59,978 nucleotides of DNA from Limisphaerales bacterium (lineage in GTDB: Bacteria; Verrucomicrobiota; Verrucomicrobiia; Limisphaerales; SXTU01): contig WRPG01000070.1 in NCBI GenBank assembly GCA_009773355.1, positions 1 to 59,978 on the forward strand. The letters run 5' to 3'. Positions 41,032-49,463 of the stretch are shown here, in pieces. The translations under genes and the position numbers were made by a program. The notes beneath the pieces were generated by a model. That model worked only from the letters and a program-made list of their open reading frames with translations. It was not told the DNA's origin and did not search any database. Within the stretch, counting starts at the first letter, position 1, and every line of letters starts with the position of its first letter.

Positions 41032-42603
41032 ATGAACTTCTCCTCCCTCACGGTCTTGCTGCTCTGCGCGGCGGCTGCCCTTGCCCCGGCCCAAGATTAC
41101 GACCTCCTCCTGCGCGGCGGGCGCGTGGCGGACGGCACGGGCAATCCCGCCGTCTTTGCCGACGTGGCGGTGAAGGGCGGGCGCATCGCCGCCGTCGGGC
41201 GCGTGACCGGCACGGCGAAGCGCGTGGTGGACGTGAAGGGCCTTGTCGTCGCGCCGGGCTTCGTGGACACGCACACGCACGCCGAGGGCATCGAGGACCA
41301 GCCGCTCGCCGAGAATTTCCTCCGCATGGGCGTGACGACGCTCGTGCTTGGCAACTGCGGCAGCTCGCGGCTGAACCTCGGCGAGTATTTCAAGGAACTC
41401 GAAGCCACGAACATCTCGCCCAACGTCTGCTCGCTCATCGGCCACAACACCGTGCGTCGTCAGGCGATGGGCGGCTCCTTCCTCCGCCCGCCGACCGACG
41501 CCGAGCTGGCGAAGATGAAAGGCTACGTCGAGCAGGGAATGAAGGATGGTGCGGTCGGCCTCGCCACCGGCCTCATTTACCTGCCGGGCACGTTCGCGAA
41601 GACCGAAGAGATTGTGGAACTCGCCAAGGTCGCCGGCGCGCACGGCGGCGTTTACGCCAGTCACATGAGGAGCGAGGGCGAAAACATCTTCAAGGCGCTC
41701 GACGAGCTGTTCCGCATCGCCCGGGAAGGCCACACGCGCGGCCACATCTCGCACCTCAAACTCTCCGGCAAGTCCTACTGGGGCCAGACCGCGAAGGTCA
41801 TTGCCGCCATCGAGGGCGCGCGCGCCAGCGGCCTGGACATCACGCAGGACCAGTATGTCTATCCGGCGTCCAGCACCGGTCTCTCGCAGCTCATCCCCGA
41901 CAGCGCGCGTGAAGGCGGCGCGGACAAGTTCCGCGAGCGAATCAGCGACCCGGCGCAGAAGGCGGACATCGCCAAGCGCATGAAGGAGAGCCTCCGCAAG
42001 CAGGGGCGCGACGACTACAGCTACGCCGTCATCGCCAGCTACTCGAAGGACAAATCACTCAACGGCATGAACGTGGTCGAAGCCGCGAAGAAGAAGCGCG
42101 GGAACGACTCGCTCGACGACCAGGTCGAGCTGCTGCTGGAGATTGAGAAGAGCGGCGGTGCCTCCGCCGTCTTCCACGGCATGAGCGAGGACGACCTGCG
42201 CGAGTTCGCCAAGCACCCGAACACCATGTTCGCCTCCGACAGCGGCGTGCGGAAGTTCGGCGAGGGCGTGCCGCATCCGCGCGGCTACGGCAACAACGCC
42301 CGCGTGCTCGGCGAATATGTGCGCGAGCAGAAACTCCTCCGTCTCGAAGACGCCGTCCGCCGCATGAGTTCGCTCCCCGCCACGACCTTCAAGCTCAAGG
42401 ACCGCGGCCTCGTGCGCGAAGGCGCATGGGCCGACCTCGTCGTGTTCGACCCCGCGAAGGTCACGGACAGGGCGACCTTCAAGGAGCCGCACCAATACGC
42501 CACGGGCTTCAAGCTCGTCACCGTGAACGGCGTTGTGGTGGTCGAGGACGACAAGCACCTCGGCACGCGCCCCGGGAAGGTGATTCGGATGAACCAGCAA
42601 TGA
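41032..42603 (+). CDS. Exported N-acyl-D-amino-acid deacylase (D-aminoacylase)
   Basis: A 523-residue amidohydrolase. Signal peptide MNFSSLTVLLLCAAAALAPA. The mature part starts YDLLLRGGRVADGTGNPAVF, the usual opening of D-aminoacylases/dihydroorotase-like enzymes. Then come VDTHTHAEG (metal site), VLGNCGSSRL, SLIGHNTVRRQAMG, HISHLKLSGKSYWG, and ASDSGVRKFGEGVPHPRGYG near the catalytic Asp. The C-terminal beta domain is ADLVVFDPAKVTDRATF. Family members hydrolyse N-acyl-D-amino acids or D-amino-acid-containing peptides, so a role in cell-wall or peptide salvage in the periplasm is plausible. Length is typical. Confidence 0.9.
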   Translation: MNFSSLTVLLLCAAAALAPAQDYDLLLRGGRVADGTGNPAVFADVAVKGGRIAAVGRVTGTAKRVVDVKGLVVAPGFVDTHTHAEGIEDQPLAENFLRMGVTTLVLGNCGSSRLNLGEYFKELEATNISPNVCSLIGHNTVRRQAMGGSFLRPPTDAELAKMKGYVEQGMKDGAVGLATGLIYLPGTFAKTEEIVELAKVAGAHGGVYASHMRSEGENIFKALDELFRIAREGHTRGHISHLKLSGKSYWGQTAKVIAAIEGARASGLDITQDQYVYPASSTGLSQLIPDSAREGGADKFRERISDPAQKADIAKRMKESLRKQGRDDYSYAVIASYSKDKSLNGMNVVEAAKKKRGNDSLDDQVELLLEIEKSGGASAVFHGMSEDDLREFAKHPNTMFASDSGVRKFGEGVPHPRGYGNNARVLGEYVREQKLLRLEDAVRRMSSLPATTFKLKDRGLVREGAWADLVVFDPAKVTDRATFKEPHQYATGFKLVTVNGVVVVEDDKHLGTRPGKVIRMNQQ

Positions 42604-42615
42604 GCGACACGCCCC

Positions 42616-42751
42616 GGAGCGCCGGCTTGCAGCCGGCTTTGCGCCCACGCCGACAGGACTGCGTCGCCAATTGCTGGCCTTTTCGAGGCGTGTTACCGCG
42701 AGCAACTTTCTTGGCGCACCCGACTGTAAGCCGGCTGCAAGCCGGCGCTCC
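42616..42751. repeat. GGAGCGC-type palindromic repeat, copy 5 (long)
   Basis: Left arm 42616..42640 (GGAGCGCCGGCTTGCAGCC and on) and right arm 42728..42751 (to CCGGCGCTCC) are reverse complements and also internally palindromic (CCGGCTTGCAGCCGG). The 87-nt centre is unrelated to other copies. It begins 12 bp after the D-aminoacylase stop and ends 4 bp before the next start codon. Confidence 0.88.
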
Positions 42752-42754
42752 GTC

Positions 42755-44236
42755 ATGAACGAAGCGGAAGCCAAACCAGCGCCGAGCAACCGCAAGTTCT
42801 ACCTGCTGGTCGCCGCGTTCCTGTTGGCGGCGGCGCTGACGGGCGTGTTCTCCGCGCGGCGCGGGAAGTCGTCCGTCGAGCTGTGGAAGGAGGAGATGCG
42901 GGCAAAGGGCGAGAAGTTCACCATCGCGGAGTTGCTCCCGAAGCGCACCGGGCCGGCGACCAACCGCGTGGAAGAGTTGGTGCGGTTGGGCAAGCTGCTT
43001 GGCTCGTCCAGCCGCGCACTGAGCACCATCGAACACTTTCGCTACCTGAGCAACGGCGTCGCCGAGGCGGCGTGGATGCGGCCCAAGCTGGGCTTGAGCG
43101 CGGCGGCTCCAGGAACGACCGGGCGTGGCGCGCCGTCGTCCATGGTGCCCTACGAGTGGGAGGACTTGGCAGCCGAGGTGGCGGCGATGAAAACGACCTT
43201 GGCGGAAGTCCACGCGCTGCTCGCCGTGCCGGACCGGGACACGGGGTGGGACTATCAACAACGAACGCCGATGCCGAAGTGCTTCGTCGAGAAGCGCCAC
43301 CTGGCGCAGTGGCTTGCTGCGGCGAACACGCTCGCCCTCCACGAGCGGCAGCCCGCGCAGGCGGTGGCGCACTTGACGGCGCTCGGTGACATGCTGGCCT
43401 GGCATGACGAGGATTTCACCATTATCGGGCAGATGATACGGGTCGCCATCGGCGGCATGGCGCTGCACTCCACCTGGGCCACGATGCAGGCTCCGGGCCT
43501 GACGGAGGCGCAACTCGCGGACTTGCAGGCGCGGTGGCAAGCGCTGGCCATCAAGCCGGCGTTCGCGCGGGCGCTGGAGTTTGAGCGGGCGGGCGTCGGG
43601 GAGCGCATCGCGGCGACCTGTTCAGGAGAGCATTCGTTCGTTGACATTGGCGCAGGCATGACCGGCGCTGGAAAAATCGCAGATGGCGCTTACGGGCTGG
43701 CGTGGCGGGTGTTCGCAGCGGAGGCGGATGAACTCTATTACCTCCAGCTGATGCAGGACCAAATCGGAACCGTGCGGAAGGAAGCGCGGCTGCGCTCGTG
43801 GGCGGACATCCAGTCCGACCGCGCCGCCATCCACGCGAAGGTCGCCGCGTTGGACACCGGCCGGGGCCGGATGCTGATGGTTTCGCGCATCGCGATTCCC
43901 AACCTGCTCAACGCCGGCAAGACGGGCACGCGCTACGAGACCTTCCGCGAGCTTACGGTCGCGGCGCTGGCGGTGGAGCGGTTTCGTCGCAAGCACGGGC
44001 GCGCACCCGCTTCGTTGAGTGACCTCGTGCCTGTCTTCCTCCCCGCCGTGCCGGTGGACTGGATGGATGGCAAGCCACTCCGCTACCGGCTCAACCCGGA
44101 CGGCGCCTACACACTCTGGTCCATCGGCGAGGACTTGAAGGACGACGGCGGTGACGGTTCCGACGCCGCTCCCGCCACGCGCACGACGGACATTTGGGAT
44201 CGGAAGGACGCGCTCTGGCCGCGCCCGCCGCCGTGA
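42755..44236 (+). CDS. Membrane-anchored protein of unknown function
   Basis: A 493-residue protein that I cannot assign. After 15 polar residues there is one transmembrane segment (KFYLLVAAFLLAAALTGVFS), so the rest is probably extracytoplasmic. The body is mainly helical (EELVRLGKLLGSSSRAL and similar). The C-terminal 90 residues contain AALAVERFRRKHGRAPASLS, DLVPVFLPAVPVDWMDGKPL and YTLWSIGEDLKDDGGD. I have seen a similar tail on other PVC exported proteins, where it resembles the end of type II secretion pseudopilins. The ATG is 4 bp after a palindromic repeat, so the natural start or promoter context may be affected by that element. Confidence 0.7.
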   Translation: MNEAEAKPAPSNRKFYLLVAAFLLAAALTGVFSARRGKSSVELWKEEMRAKGEKFTIAELLPKRTGPATNRVEELVRLGKLLGSSSRALSTIEHFRYLSNGVAEAAWMRPKLGLSAAAPGTTGRGAPSSMVPYEWEDLAAEVAAMKTTLAEVHALLAVPDRDTGWDYQQRTPMPKCFVEKRHLAQWLAAANTLALHERQPAQAVAHLTALGDMLAWHDEDFTIIGQMIRVAIGGMALHSTWATMQAPGLTEAQLADLQARWQALAIKPAFARALEFERAGVGERIAATCSGEHSFVDIGAGMTGAGKIADGAYGLAWRVFAAEADELYYLQLMQDQIGTVRKEARLRSWADIQSDRAAIHAKVAALDTGRGRMLMVSRIAIPNLLNAGKTGTRYETFRELTVAALAVERFRRKHGRAPASLSDLVPVFLPAVPVDWMDGKPLRYRLNPDGAYTLWSIGEDLKDDGGDGSDAAPATRTTDIWDRKDALWPRPPP

Positions 44237-44308
44237 GTAGCTCGACATTCCAATGTCGAGTCGTGGGGCTGGGTCGCTTCTGAACTCGACATTGGAATGT
44301 CGAGCTAC
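44237..44308. terminator. Perfect 25-bp inverted repeat between convergent genes
   Basis: GTAGCTCGACATTCCAATG... (44237..44261) and its exact reverse complement (44284..44308) flank a 22-nt loop. Each arm is itself nearly palindromic (CTCGACATT/AATGTCGAG). It starts right after the stop of the unknown membrane protein and ends 10 bp before the end of the Pup-ligase-family gene, so it may end transcription from both sides. No U-tract is present. It also fits the GTAG-ended repeat class. Confidence 0.65.
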
Positions 44309-44318
44309 GTGCGCCGTC

Positions 44319-45740
44319 CTACTCGGTTTCCGACTCGCGCGCTTGGACGCGTGCGCCGCGACGGAGCCAGGCGGTCGCGTCCGGTGGCTTCGGCTGGAAT
44401 GGGTCGAGCAGGTGCAGCGAGTCGGTGCCTTCCGCGTCAATCACCTCCCAGTCCACGAAGAAGCGGAAGGTCTGCTTCTCCAGCGCGTGCATGAGGCTGG
44501 AGCGCGCGGCGGCGCGGGTGTCGGCGGGCGGTGTGAGCAGGGCGGCGTGCTGTTCCTCCGGCGAGATGACCCACGGTTCCGGCGTGCGCGCGAGCGGCCA
44601 GGCGAGGTTGCGCGCGGGGTCAACAGCGTGAAACTCCAAGTCCTGCGCGCGCAGCCAAGGGTCGGTCCACGGGAGGTTCTCCGCCGCGAGGAACTGCGTG
44701 TAGAGCCAGCGCTTCGTCACCCAGTCCACGATGCCGACAAGGTTCTCGACGTTCGTGTCCAAGTCAGTCAACACACCGTTCCAGATGCCGAGCAGCGCGT
44801 CCGTCTCCGCGTCGCGCCCGCGAAACTCCTTCTCCGCCGCGATGTAAAACCACCGCAGCACTTCGACCGCCGACACTTCAACTCCATCCGCCAGCGGCAC
44901 GCGCCACGGGCCGTCCGGCTGGTGCGAGAGCGCGCGGAAGGCATACACCGCGTCGGCCAGCGCGACGGGCGGCAGCTTGTCAATCTCCAGCAAATCCAGC
45001 ACGAGCGATGCGGTGCCGCACTTGAGCGCGAGCGTGGCGGGCAGCACGCTGGTGTCGCCGTGCAGCAGGTGCAGGCGGCGGAAGCGGCGCGCGTCGGCGA
45101 GCGGTTCGTCGCGCGTGTTGATGATGGCGCGGTTGAACTGCACCCATTCGAACAGGTCGTTGTTGATGTAGTCCGCGCGCTGGCTGATTTGGAAATCGCT
45201 CTCGGAAGTCATCAGCTTGACGATGTCGCCGCGTGACTCCGCGCCCTGCGACGCCCGCACGCGGCCCGCGCCGGTGTAGAGCACCCGCAGCGTGAGGAAG
45301 GCGAGGAGCGACTGGACGTTCGCCTCGTTGAGCGGCGCGCCCCGGCGGACGAGATAGTTCTCATGACAGCCGAAGGTCGCGCCCGAGTAGTAATCCACGT
45401 TGTTCCGCACGAAGCTGACGCGCTCGGCGAGGCCGAGGTCGTGCGTGGCGGCGGTGAGCATGGCGTCGCCCGCGCGGTCGAAGCGCAGCAGGTCACGGAG
45501 GGAAAGGCACTCGGGCGTGCAGATTTCGAGATGGCCCATGTCCACGTAGCAGCGCCCGCCGTTGAAGAGGAAGCCGCCGTTGCCCGCCGGCTCGTCCCAA
45601 TCGCGCTGGTGCATGTCCGCGAGGCCGAAGCGATGCTTCTCGAAGAACCAGTTGCGCACGCGCGAGACGGCGACGGGCGGCCCGGCAGGGTCGCTGCTCA
45701 GGCACCCGTATTCCGTTTCCAGGCCGACGATGCGGTTCAT
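44319..45740 (-). CDS. Pup ligase/deamidase (PafA/Dop) family protein
   Basis: A 473-residue protein of the carboxylate-amine ligase family that attaches (PafA) or removes/deamidates (Dop) the ubiquitin-like modifier Pup. It shows MNRIVGLETEYG (the Glu residues bind Mg-ATP), NGGRCYVDMGHLE with D67 at the catalytic Asp position, FGCHENYLVRRGAPL, GAGRVRASQGAESR, SQRADYINND, INTRDEPLADARRFRRLHLL and TASLVLDLLEIDKLPP. The lack of the long Dop insertion before FNGGRCY and the PafA-like size leave the subtype open. No Pup-like gene, proteasome subunit or Mpa/ARC ATPase is in this window. The upstream neighbours are a toxin-antitoxin pair. Confidence 0.88.
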   Translation of the reverse strand: MNRIVGLETEYGCLSSDPAGPPVAVSRVRNWFFEKHRFGLADMHQRDWDEPAGNGGFLFNGGRCYVDMGHLEICTPECLSLRDLLRFDRAGDAMLTAATHDLGLAERVSFVRNNVDYYSGATFGCHENYLVRRGAPLNEANVQSLLAFLTLRVLYTGAGRVRASQGAESRGDIVKLMTSESDFQISQRADYINNDLFEWVQFNRAIINTRDEPLADARRFRRLHLLHGDTSVLPATLALKCGTASLVLDLLEIDKLPPVALADAVYAFRALSHQPDGPWRVPLADGVEVSAVEVLRWFYIAAEKEFRGRDAETDALLGIWNGVLTDLDTNVENLVGIVDWVTKRWLYTQFLAAENLPWTDPWLRAQDLEFHAVDPARNLAWPLARTPEPWVISPEEQHAALLTPPADTRAAARSSLMHALEKQTFRFFVDWEVIDAEGTDSLHLLDPFQPKPPDATAWLRRGARVQARESETE

Positions 45741-45759
45741 GGCCGTGTGTGTGGGCGAG

Positions 45760-46188
45760 TCAGACTGGCTTGGCCGTAAGGAAGGGGTTCACGACTTGGA
45801 CGGAGCCGTAGTGCTGCCCGTGGCTCAAGTCCTCCGAGTAAATCGTCTTCGCCCCGAGCCGCTGGGCGGCGGCGATGATGGCGGCGCCCCAGTAGGAGAC
45901 TTGAAAGCGCACTCGAACTGCAATCGCTTCTTGAATCAACTCGGCGTCAGTGGGAACGAAGGGACGCCGCATCAGTTTGCGGACGAACTCCGTTGCTGTC
46001 GCCGGAGAGATGAATTGTTTCATCCTCCCGGTTGCAACGACGTAGAACTCCTGGCAGACCTGTGCGGAAGTGCCGAAAGTGACCGTGGTGGCCAGTGTGT
46101 CGGCGATGCGCTGCTTGGTGGCCTCTTCCGGTATTTGAGAGATGGAATACAGCAGGACGTTGGTGTCCAGAAAGACCTCAGCGTTCAT
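45760..46188 (-). CDS. PIN-domain ribonuclease toxin (VapC-like)
   Basis: A 142-residue PIN-domain protein. FLDTNVLLYSISQIPEEATK carries the first conserved Asp. Further acidic positions lie in AQVCQEFYVVATGR (Glu) and IYSEDLSHGQ (Asp), and the chain ends VVNPFL as many PIN toxins do. These proteins cut RNA and are inhibited by their antitoxin. The start at ATG 46188 overlaps the antitoxin gene by 11 bp. It is followed 19 bp later by the Pup-ligase-family gene on the same strand. Confidence 0.85.
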   Translation of the reverse strand: MNAEVFLDTNVLLYSISQIPEEATKQRIADTLATTVTFGTSAQVCQEFYVVATGRMKQFISPATATEFVRKLMRRPFVPTDAELIQEAIAVRVRFQVSYWGAAIIAAAQRLGAKTIYSEDLSHGQHYGSVQVVNPFLTAKPV

Positions 46189-46387
46189 AGAGGTCTTCGC
46201 GCTTCCAAGTAATGGGGCCGACACCAGCGTTGGCCTTGGCGGCCAACTCACGCCATTGCCTCACCCATTCCAAGCGTTCGGCCTCGGTTTCGACCTTCTG
46301 CTGGTCCGTCAGCCAGCGCGCCAGTTCCGCCTTTTCCTCCGCCGACAGCTTGGTGGCGGCGGCCTTGATTTCCTGAACCGTGCTCAT
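46178..46387 (-). CDS. Small antitoxin paired with the PIN toxin
   Basis: A 69-residue protein: MSTVQEIKAAATKLSAEEKA and ELARWLTDQQ form a helical N-terminus of a kind seen in short antitoxins. The C-terminal part (GVGPITWKREDLYER) could wrap the toxin. There is no clear DNA-binding motif. It overlaps the PIN gene by 11 bp, as usual for type II pairs. Confidence 0.75.
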   Translation of the reverse strand: MSTVQEIKAAATKLSAEEKAELARWLTDQQKVETEAERLEWVRQWRELAAKANAGVGPITWKREDLYER

Positions 46388-46576
46388 GGCGGCAATTTAG
46401 GCGGAAGGAGGGGGAAGACAAGCGGGAGTTCGGACAACCGGATGTGCGGATTGACTCACTGGGCGGCACCGCCTGCTGCCCGTCGGCCGCGCTCAAGCTC
46501 CCTCGGGGACGGCGTCAAGCCGCACCCAGGACCGACGCGCCCCGGCCGGCGGCGGGCCAGGGCGGCCAATTGCCGA

Positions 46577-46605
46577 TTGACATTTTGTTGCCAGAAAACT
46601 GCAAT
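46577..46605 (+). promoter_or_regulatory. Candidate promoter for fabH
   Basis: TTGACA (46577..46582), a 17-bp spacer and TGCAAT (46600..46605, 4 of 6 to TATAAT). The fabH ATG is at 46620, so the transcript would have a very short leader or be leaderless. It lies in the 232-bp gap between the antitoxin and fabH. Confidence 0.5.
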
Positions 46606-46619
46606 CTCGTGACACGGCA

Positions 46620-47657
46620 ATGAGTTCACTACCCACCCGCGATTTCACCAATCCCCGCGCCAAGCACGGCTTCCAAGGGCGCACCTGCTCCGTGACCGGC
46701 GTGGGGGCCTACGTGCCGGAGCGCGTGGTGACGAACGCGGACCTGGAGAAGTTCGTCGAGACGACGGACGAGTGGATCACCAGCCGCACGGGCATCAGGG
46801 CTAGGCGCATCGCGGCGGAGAACGAGTTTTGCTCCGACCTCGCGGCGAAGGCGGCGGAGCGCGCGATGGCGCAGGCGGGCGTCACGGCGGACCAGATTGA
46901 CCTCATCATCGTCGCCACCATCACGCCGGACATGCCGTTCCCGTCCACCGCGTGCCTGGTGCAGCACAAGATCGGCGCGAAGCGCGCGGCGGCGTTTGAC
47001 CTGGAGGCGGCGTGCTCCGGCTTCATCTACGCGCTCGAAGTTGGCCAGCAGTTCATCATGTCGCGCACGAGCGAGTGCGTGCTGGTCATCGGCGCGGAGA
47101 AGCTGTCCTCGATCATTGACTGGAAGGACCGCACGACGTGCGTGCTCTTCGGCGACGGGGCGGGCGCGGCCATCTTGCAGCACCGTCCCGACTCGCACGG
47201 CCTGCTCACCGCCTGCATGGGCGCGGACGGCGGCAAAGGCGGCCTGCTCTCCCAACCGGGTGGCGGCTGCCGTTTCCCGGCCACGCACGAGAGCGTGGAC
47301 CAGCGGCTGCACTTTCTGAAAATGGACGGCAAGGAGGTTTTCAAGAGCGCGGTGAATGCCATGTGCACCGCCGCGCGCGAGGCGCTGGCGCGCTGCGAAC
47401 TCACCGTCAGCCAGATCAAGTGCGTCATTCCCCATCAGGCCAACCAGCGGATCATTGACGCGGTCGCCGAGCGGCTGGAGGCGAAGCCGGAGCAGATGTT
47501 CGTGAACCTCGACAAGTATGGGAACACATCGGCTGCCAGCGTGGCCATCGCGCTGGATGAGGCGGTGACCACCGGGAGGATTCAGCGTGGCGACCTGGTG
47601 CTGCTCGTGGTCTTTGGCGCCGGCCTGACGTGGGGCGCGGCGGTGATCGAGTGGTGA
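46620..47657 (+). CDS. fabH: 3-oxoacyl-[ACP] synthase III
   Basis: A 345-residue thiolase-fold condensing enzyme that starts fatty acid synthesis from acetyl-CoA and malonyl-ACP. The catalytic triad is visible: Cys132 in DLEAACSGFIYALE, His in IPHQANQRIIDAV and Asn in NLDKYGNTSAAS. It also has TTDEWITSRTGIRARRI, LFGDGAGAAILQ and FGAGLTWGAAVIEW. The N-terminus carries about 20 residues before the usual start; ATG 46620 is kept because it follows a good promoter candidate. Usual fab partners (acpP, fabD, plsX) are not adjacent. It converges with proS. Confidence 0.94.
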   Translation: MSSLPTRDFTNPRAKHGFQGRTCSVTGVGAYVPERVVTNADLEKFVETTDEWITSRTGIRARRIAAENEFCSDLAAKAAERAMAQAGVTADQIDLIIVATITPDMPFPSTACLVQHKIGAKRAAAFDLEAACSGFIYALEVGQQFIMSRTSECVLVIGAEKLSSIIDWKDRTTCVLFGDGAGAAILQHRPDSHGLLTACMGADGGKGGLLSQPGGGCRFPATHESVDQRLHFLKMDGKEVFKSAVNAMCTAAREALARCELTVSQIKCVIPHQANQRIIDAVAERLEAKPEQMFVNLDKYGNTSAASVAIALDEAVTTGRIQRGDLVLLVVFGAGLTWGAAVIEW

Positions 47658-47672
47658 CCCGCCCTGCCTCGG

Positions 47673-49391
47673 CTACGCCTTGCCGGCGAGGAATTCGCGG
47701 ACCTTGGCGACGGCTTCCTCGGCCTTCACAAGCGTGAGCGCGCCGCCGCGCGGCTTCAGTTCCACCTCGCCCTTCGCCAGCGATTTCTCGCCGATGCCGA
47801 TGCGCAGCGGGAAGCCCACGAGGTCGGCGTCCTTGAACTTCACGCCCGGGCGCTCGTCGCGGTCGTCAAGGATGACCTCGACGCCGGCGGCGGTCAGTTC
47901 GGCGTAAATCTTTTCCGCGAGCTGCATGACGGCGGAGTCCTTCGCGACCGCGAGCGGCGTGATGCAGACCTGAAATGGCGCGACGGCCAGCGGCCAGATG
48001 ATGCCGTCCTTGTCGTTGCACTGCTCGATGACGGCCTGCAGCGTGCGGGTGACGCCGATGCCGTAGCAGCCCATGACGCAGGGCTTGGATTTGCCGTCGG
48101 CATCGAGGAAGCAGGCGTTGAGCTTCTCGCTGTATTTGGTGCCGAGCTTGAAGACGTGGCCGACCTCGATGGCGCGCCGGATTTTCAGGGGCTTGGCGCA
48201 CTTGGCGCACGGCTCGCCGGCAGTGACGGTGCGGAGGTCAAACCAGGTCGTGACCTTAATGTCGCGCCCGAGGGAGACGCCCTTCAAGTGGAAGCCGTCC
48301 TCGTTCGCACCGGTGGTCATGTCGTTCGCGCCGCGCAAGCGCTCGTCGGCGAGCACCTTGACGTGCGCCGGGACGTTGACGACCGCGCCGAGCGAGCCGG
48401 GGTGCGCGCCGAGCAGGGCGAAGATTTCCTCGGGCGTCGCGGGCCGCGCCTGCACCGCCCCGGTGCGGGCCATGAGCTTGGTTTCGTTGAGCTGGTCGTC
48501 GCCGCGGACGAGGATGATAAGCGGCTGGCTGTCGGCGATATAGATGAGCGTCTTGACCTGGCGGTTGGCGGGGACGCTGTAGGGAGCCTTGCTCAAGGCC
48601 TCGATGGTGACGACACCGGGCGTGGCGAATTTCTCCGGGGCGGGGCCGGCCTCGCGCGCTGCGGTCGCGGGAATGCCGCTGGTGGCCTTCTCGATGTTGG
48701 CTGCGTAGCCGCAGGCCTCGCAATAGACCACGTCGTTCTCGCCGGTCTCGGCGGGCACCATGAACTCGTGCGAGTGGCTGCCACCAATGACGCCGGTGTC
48801 GGCCTCGACGGGGAAGTTTTTCAGGCCGCAGCGGTTGAAGATGCGGGTGTAGGCGTCATACATGCGGCGGTAGCTGGCCATCGCGGCCTCGTCACTGGCA
48901 TCGAAGGAGTAGGCATCCTTCATGATGAATTCCTTCGCGCGCATGAGGCCAAAGCGCGGGCGGATCTCGTCGCGGAACTTGACGCTAATCTGGTAGAAAT
49001 TGACGGGCAACTGCCGATAGGAGGCGATTTCGCCGGCCGCCAGCGTGGTGATGACTTCCTCCGCGGTGGGACTAAGCACCCACTCCTTGTTCGCCCGGTC
49101 CCTGGCCTTGTAGAGCACATCGCGCGCGGTTTCGTAGCGGCCGGACTGCTGCCAGATCTCCGGCGGCTGGAGCGCGGGCATGAGGACTTCCACCGCACCG
49201 GCGCGGTTCATTTCCTCGCGGATGATGACTTCGATCTTGCGCAGCGTGCGGAGGCCGAGCGGCAGGAAGGTGTAGAGGCCGCCGGTGAGCTTGCGCACCA
49301 GGCCGGCGCGCAGGAGGAGCTTGTGCGAGAGGATTTCCGCCTCAGCCGGCGATTCCTTGAGCGTCGGGATGAAATAGTGTGACCAGCGCAT
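47673..49391 (-). CDS. proS: Prolyl-tRNA synthetase (bacterial type with editing domain)
   Basis: A 572-residue class II synthetase. Motif 1 region: TGGLYTFLPLGLRTLRKIEV. Motif 2: FRDEIRPRFGLMRAKEFIMK with DAYSFD. The insertion domain at about 220-400, including YCEACGYAANIEKATSG and the editing block, separates motifs 2 and 3. Motif 3: GIGVTRTLQAVIEQ. The C-terminal anticodon domain has DDRDERPGVKFKDADLVGFP. The architecture and length match bacterial ProRS, which edits mischarged Ala-tRNA-Pro. It converges with fabH. Confidence 0.96.
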   Translation of the reverse strand: MRWSHYFIPTLKESPAEAEILSHKLLLRAGLVRKLTGGLYTFLPLGLRTLRKIEVIIREEMNRAGAVEVLMPALQPPEIWQQSGRYETARDVLYKARDRANKEWVLSPTAEEVITTLAAGEIASYRQLPVNFYQISVKFRDEIRPRFGLMRAKEFIMKDAYSFDASDEAAMASYRRMYDAYTRIFNRCGLKNFPVEADTGVIGGSHSHEFMVPAETGENDVVYCEACGYAANIEKATSGIPATAAREAGPAPEKFATPGVVTIEALSKAPYSVPANRQVKTLIYIADSQPLIILVRGDDQLNETKLMARTGAVQARPATPEEIFALLGAHPGSLGAVVNVPAHVKVLADERLRGANDMTTGANEDGFHLKGVSLGRDIKVTTWFDLRTVTAGEPCAKCAKPLKIRRAIEVGHVFKLGTKYSEKLNACFLDADGKSKPCVMGCYGIGVTRTLQAVIEQCNDKDGIIWPLAVAPFQVCITPLAVAKDSAVMQLAEKIYAELTAAGVEVILDDRDERPGVKFKDADLVGFPLRIGIGEKSLAKGEVELKPRGGALTLVKAEEAVAKVREFLAGKA

Positions 49392-49463
49392 GACGAGGAG
49401 ATTGTTTCAGAAAGAAGGCCGCCGAGAAAGTTCTTCCCGACGGCCCTGAGAGAAAGGGGGTGG

